A DNA stretch of 64,000 nucleotides. Origin: Bog-756 sp963806455 (lineage in GTDB: Bacteria; Actinomycetota; Acidimicrobiia; Acidimicrobiales; RAAP-2). The stretch is from contig CAWDXZ010000006.1 of NCBI GenBank assembly GCA_963806455.1, positions 372,001 to 436,000 on the forward strand, given 5' to 3'. Below, piece after piece: positions 60,972 through 64,000 of this stretch. Below the pieces are notes generated by a model, which did no database searches, had not been told where the DNA came from, and was given only the letters and a program-made list of their open reading frames with translations. Positions within the stretch are counted from its first letter, which is position 1. Every line of letters starts with the position of its first letter. The translations under genes were made by a program, and so were the position numbers.

Positions 60972-61850
60972 TCATCCCTCCGGTCGCCATCCGCAGCCGA
61001 GCCGACCGAGTACTCCGACGAGCGCCGAGGGGCGGTCGGTGATGATCCCGTCCACCCCCAGTCGGCAGAGCCGCTCCATTTCCGGTTCGTCCTCGATGGT
61101 CCACACATGGACGGCCAGGCCCTGCCGGTGCGCGGCCTGCACGAACACCTCGTCGACCAGGGTCACCCTGCCATAGGTGGCGGGGACCTGCAGGGCGACG
61201 TGCCGCATGGGCTTCGGCTCCTCGCCGGCCCGCACCGACTGGAAGAAGCTGGCCACGGCACCGGTGCCCGCCGAGGTCGGGATCTCCGGGGCGAACGATG
61301 AGAAGGCCTCGGTGGCCTGGTCGATGAAGGAGGCCACGATGACGTCGTCGTTCCGCCCGAACCGCCGCAACAGGTCGGCCAGCGCCTCCTCGTAGGGGAC
61401 CACCGCCGGAGCGGTCTGTTTGATGTCGAGATTGAGCACGATCCCGGGGAACCCCTCGAGGACCTCTTCGAGCAGGGCGACGCCGAAGCGCCGATCGGCC
61501 GGGGCCCGGCCCCGGAACGGGTAACGGTCGGGCTCCAGGCCGGGTGAGACGTCGGCCCCCGGCGCCCACCAGTAGGCGTTGTCGAGGAGGCAGAGCTCGG
61601 CATAGGTGAGCTCGGCGATCGGCCCGGACCCGTTGGTCGTCCGGTCGACCGTCGGGTCATGGCACACCACCAGGCGCCCGTCGGCCGTGGCATGGACGTC
61701 CAGCTCGACCCCGGTGGCCCCCGCCTCGAGGGCGGCACCGATCGCATGCAGGGTCGAGGACGGAGCCTCCCAGGCCCCGCCCTGATGGGCATAGGCGATG
61801 ACCCGGCGTTCGAGCCACCTCGACGGCTCGGGCGGCGCGGGCGGGGCCAT
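60972..61850 (-). CDS. Glycerophosphodiester phosphodiesterase family protein, variant active site
   Basis: 292 residues with a GDPD TIM-barrel: VIAYAHQGGAWEAPSSTLHAI, GATGVELDVHATADGRLVVCHDPTVDRTTNG, and the C-terminal HVWTIEDEPEMERLCRLGVDGIITDRP. The metal ligands E-L-D and the second His are present, but the usual H-R-G and P-E-N-T motifs are H-Q-G and P-S-S-T. ATG 61850 is 6 bases after a TACCGT hexamer. Divergent with 61877. Confidence 0.88.
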   Translation of the reverse strand: MAPPAPPEPSRWLERRVIAYAHQGGAWEAPSSTLHAIGAALEAGATGVELDVHATADGRLVVCHDPTVDRTTNGSGPIAELTYAELCLLDNAYWWAPGADVSPGLEPDRYPFRGRAPADRRFGVALLEEVLEGFPGIVLNLDIKQTAPAVVPYEEALADLLRRFGRNDDVIVASFIDQATEAFSSFAPEIPTSAGTGAVASFFQSVRAGEEPKPMRHVALQVPATYGRVTLVDEVFVQAAHRQGLAVHVWTIEDEPEMERLCRLGVDGIITDRPSALVGVLGRLGCGWRPEG

Positions 61851-61856
61851 GGGAAG

Positions 61857-61866
61857 ACGGTAGCCT
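61857..61866. promoter_or_regulatory. Symmetrical shared -10 element (ACGGTAGCCT)
   Basis: Reads TAGCCT on plus, 10 bases before ATG 61877, and TACCGT on minus, 6 bases before ATG 61850. The identical decamer with the same 6-base minus spacing occurs at 63603-63612. Confidence 0.55.
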
Positions 61867-61876
61867 CTGCCCCGCC

Positions 61877-62482
61877 ATGCTCGACCACGTGTTCGCCCAG
61901 CTCGTCACCGCTCTTCGGGGTTCGTTCGAGGCGGCGCTGCTCCAGCGTCAGGCCGTGGAGGAGCGCTTCCAGGTGGACGTGTTCCTCGGGGACGTGAGCT
62001 TCGAGACCTCCTACAGCCTCCCCGGCGAGGAGCGGCCGGCCCGGATCCGGGTGGACCTGAGCCTCGACTGGCCCACCTGGAGCCAGACGTCCTACCGCAG
62101 CTGGGCCATCGGGGAGGAGCCCGACGAGCTGCCCGAGGTGCTGGTGGAGATCGCTTTCCGGGTCCAGGGTCTGAACGGGGTCCCCACCACCGGGCCGCTC
62201 ATCGAGGTGCTGCCCGCGGAACTCGAGGTCCTCGGGGTCGAGCCCCTGGTCCGAGGATCGGCCACCGTCGAACAGGTGCTCGCCGGGGACACCGAGGACG
62301 CCGCCGAGTGCGCCGTCGAGGTCTCCTACGAGGGGTCCTGCCAGTTGGAGGAGGCCGTCCTGGACGACCCGGCCACATTGGAGGTGGCCCTCGCCCCGCT
62401 CGGTCGGGCCGTGGCCTCGGTGCTGGTGCGCATCGGGGACCTGCCCTTCGACTTCCGCCCGGTGAAGGACCCGCCGGGCTGA
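61877..62482 (+). CDS. Conserved hypothetical protein
   Basis: 201 residues, no family recognised. It opens with a helical segment (MLDHVFAQLVTALRGSFEAAL), then a strand-rich region rich in Glu/Asp and Trp (VDLSLDWPTWSQTSYRSW), and ends in beta-like segments. No signal peptide or membrane helix is visible. The composition suggests a cytosolic all-beta or alpha/beta domain. Divergent from a GDPD-like gene with a shared promoter. Confidence 0.75.
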   Translation: MLDHVFAQLVTALRGSFEAALLQRQAVEERFQVDVFLGDVSFETSYSLPGEERPARIRVDLSLDWPTWSQTSYRSWAIGEEPDELPEVLVEIAFRVQGLNGVPTTGPLIEVLPAELEVLGVEPLVRGSATVEQVLAGDTEDAAECAVEVSYEGSCQLEEAVLDDPATLEVALAPLGRAVASVLVRIGDLPFDFRPVKDPPG

Positions 62483-62483
62483 G

Positions 62484-62510
62484 CCGGCCGGCCCACGACG
62501 GCAGGCCGGT
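62484..62510. terminator. Candidate bidirectional terminator between convergent genes
   Basis: GCCGGCC and GGCCGGT can form a 7-base-pair stem in the short gap between the convergent 61877 and 62511 genes. No U-run follows, so the call is weak. Confidence 0.25.
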
Positions 62511-63596
62511 TCAGGACAGCAGGCCGGCTTCGCCGGCCAGCCGGCGGAGGTCCGCCTGCGGACGGGCTCCCACGTGGGAGATGACCTCGGCGGCGCAGAC
62601 GCCGCCCAGTCGGGCGGCGGCCTCGGGGGCGAGCCCGTTGGTGATCCCGTGCAGGAAGCCGGCGGCGAACAGGTCACCGGCTCCGGTGGTGTCGACCACC
62701 TGGTGCACGGGTGCGGCCGGGATGGCCAGGACTCCGGCCGGTGACACCACGACGCAGCCGTCCGCCCCACGCGTCAGCACCCCGAGGATGCCGGTCTCGC
62801 CGATGGCGTCCACGGCGGCGTCGAAATCCGCTGTCCCGAACAGGAGCTTGATCTCGTCCTCGTTGGCGAACACCAACTCGAGGTCTCCCCGCACCAGATC
62901 GAGGAACTCGCGCTGGTGGTGCTCGACGCAGAAGGGATCCGAGAGGGAGAGGGCCACGGACGCGTCGTTGTCGTGGGCCATCTCGATGGCCTCGCGCATG
63001 GCGGCCTTGGCCGACGGCTGCTCCCACAGGTAACCCTCGAGGTAGACGACCTGGACCGAGGAGAGGTGGCCGTCGTGGAGGTCGATGGAACCGAAGTCGG
63101 AGGCCACGCCGAGATGGGTGGCCATGGTCCGCTCGGCGTCCTCGGTCACGAGTACCAGGCAATGACCGGTCACGGTCCGTCCGGGTACCGCCGGGGCGGG
63201 CGTGGGGTCGAAGGCCACCCCCACCGAGCGGATGTCGTGGACGAAGGCCTGGCCGAAGGCGTCGTCGGCCACCCGCCCGAGGAAGGCGGCCCGGCCGCCC
63301 AGGGCGGCCACCCCGGCCGCAGTGTTGGCCGCCGATCCCCCGGAGGCCTCGATGGCCGGGCCCATCCCGGCGTAGATGGAGGCCGAGCGCTCCTGGTCGA
63401 CGAGGGCCATGGAGCCCTTCACCAGACCGGCCGCGGCCACCTGGTCGTCCGTGGCCGAGGCCAGCACGTCCACCAGCGCGTTTCCCACCGCCACCACGTC
63501 GAGGTCCATCCGGGTGCCGTCCGGCCCGGCGGATGGGCCGTCGTCGCCCGGGCCGGCGGCGGGTGGGGTTTCTCCGGTTCGGCTCTCAGCGTGCAC
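62511..63596 (-). CDS. PfkB-family carbohydrate kinase (adenosine kinase-like)
   Basis: About 361 residues from GTG 63596, or 333 from ATG 63509. GGSAANTAAGVAALGGRAAFLG and VVDTTGAGDLFAAGFLHG (anion-hole and catalytic Asp) are the two PfkB signatures. VVAVGNALVDVLA starts the conserved region at residue 32. Best guess is adenosine or ribokinase-like, by comparison with actinobacterial adenosine kinases. The first 30 residues are Pro/Gly/Ala-rich. Its promoter appears shared with pepN. Confidence 0.88.
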   Translation of the reverse strand: MHAESRTGETPPAAGPGDDGPSAGPDGTRMDLDVVAVGNALVDVLASATDDQVAAAGLVKGSMALVDQERSASIYAGMGPAIEASGGSAANTAAGVAALGGRAAFLGRVADDAFGQAFVHDIRSVGVAFDPTPAPAVPGRTVTGHCLVLVTEDAERTMATHLGVASDFGSIDLHDGHLSSVQVVYLEGYLWEQPSAKAAMREAIEMAHDNDASVALSLSDPFCVEHHQREFLDLVRGDLELVFANEDEIKLLFGTADFDAAVDAIGETGILGVLTRGADGCVVVSPAGVLAIPAAPVHQVVDTTGAGDLFAAGFLHGITNGLAPEAAARLGGVCAAEVISHVGARPQADLRRLAGEAGLLS

Positions 63597-63602
63597 GGCC
63601 CG

Positions 63603-63612
63603 ACGGTAGCCT
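63603..63612. promoter_or_regulatory. Symmetrical shared -10 element (ACGGTAGCCT)
   Basis: Plus strand TAGCCT is 7 bases before ATG 63620. Minus strand TACCGT is 6 bases before GTG 63596. Both genes would be leaderless and start within about 24 bases of each other. Confidence 0.55.
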
Positions 63613-63619
63613 GCCCCAC

Positions 63620-64000
63620 ATGACCGCTCCGACCACCGGCACGAACGATCGCACCGAGACCACCTCTTACCGGCTGCCCACCTCGGTCCGACCCCACGCC
63701 TACCGCCTGGTCCTCGTGCCCGACCTGGCCTCGGCCACCTTCACTGGGGACGTCGAGATCGACCTCACCGTCGTCGAACCGACGAGCACGATCACCTTCA
63801 ACGCCGCCGAGCTCGAGCTGACCTTCGCCGAGCTCAACGACCGCGACCCCGACAAGGGGTACGCCCTGGTCCCGGCGGACATCTCCCTCGATGCGGACGA
63901 GGAGCAGGCCACCTTGACCTTCGCCCAGCCCTTGGCACCCGGGGACGCCGTCCTCCACCTGCGCTTCACGGGCATCCTCAATGACAAGCTGCACGGCTTC
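63620..64000 (+). CDS. pepN: Aminopeptidase N (M1 family), N-terminal part, cut by window edge
   Basis: The 127 visible residues are the N-terminal beta domain of M1 aminopeptidases: SYRLPTSVRPHAYRLVLVPDL, ATFTGDVEIDLTVVEP, TITFNAAELELTFAEL and APGDAVLHLRFTGILNDKLHGF, which ends just before the catalytic domain. The HEXXH site lies beyond the window. ATG 63620 is 7 bases after TAGCCT. Confidence 0.9.
   Translation, partial: MTAPTTGTNDRTETTSYRLPTSVRPHAYRLVLVPDLASATFTGDVEIDLTVVEPTSTITFNAAELELTFAELNDRDPDKGYALVPADISLDADEEQATLTFAQPLAPGDAVLHLRFTGILNDKLHGF

Overview
This window is a stretch of a very GC-rich actinobacterial chromosome, most likely from the class Acidimicrobiia or a close relative. 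The evidence is the gene order mfd / SurA-like / mazG / eno / ftsB / DUF501 / ppx and metG / tatD / rlpA-like near rsmA / ispE, two tiny actinobacterial ribosomal proteins (bS22 and bL37), heavy use of GTG starts, and tight ATGA/GTGA gene overlaps. The class assignment is inference. No phage, insertion sequence or CRISPR array is visible, and no gene-free stretch exceeds about 300 bases.

Layout. (1) 1-14472 is a cell-surface polysaccharide locus: a partial GNAT acetyltransferase, an RgpF/HAD protein, a 1.2-kilo-residue methyltransferase plus double GT2 protein, an SDR epimerase, a GT2, a nucleotide-sugar dehydrogenase, a second double GT2, a small unknown protein and a GT4-like protein. (2) 14462-26137, minus strand, is housekeeping: rplY, pth, mfd (frameshifted), a SurA-like lipoprotein, mazG, eno, ftsB, DUF501 and ppx. 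(3) 26283-31589, minus strand: glmU (short), prs, and a pair of beta-propeller lipoproteins. (4) 31737-38448, plus strand: an acyl-CoA carboxylase / AtuA / acyl-CoA dehydrogenase operon for branched or isoprenoid acyl-CoA breakdown. (5) 38737-45997: three co-directional genes resembling PilV/PilW/PilX minor pilins, two of them with very large extracellular domains. (6) 46107-51347: typA, two small membrane proteins, tRNA-Gln, a two-component system and bS22. (7) 51385-64000: ispE, rsmA, a PhyH-type dioxygenase, a PPi-type phosphofructokinase, an RlpA-like protein with a structured leader, tatD, metG, a NUDIX protein, rsmI, DUF192, bL37, a GDPD-like protein, an unknown protein, a PfkB kinase and the start of pepN.

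Two themes stand out. First, most monocistronic genes carry a TAnnnT -10-like hexamer 6 to 10 bases before the start codon, which fits leaderless mRNA. Three divergent pairs appear to share one symmetrical ten-base element, and two of these decamers are identical. Four genes are preceded by a short candidate ORF whose TGA overlaps their start codon. Second, the pilin-like cluster carries a prepilin with eight cysteine-pair repeats and a PilX-like protein with four fibronectin III repeats, so it is a candidate surface or adhesion apparatus.
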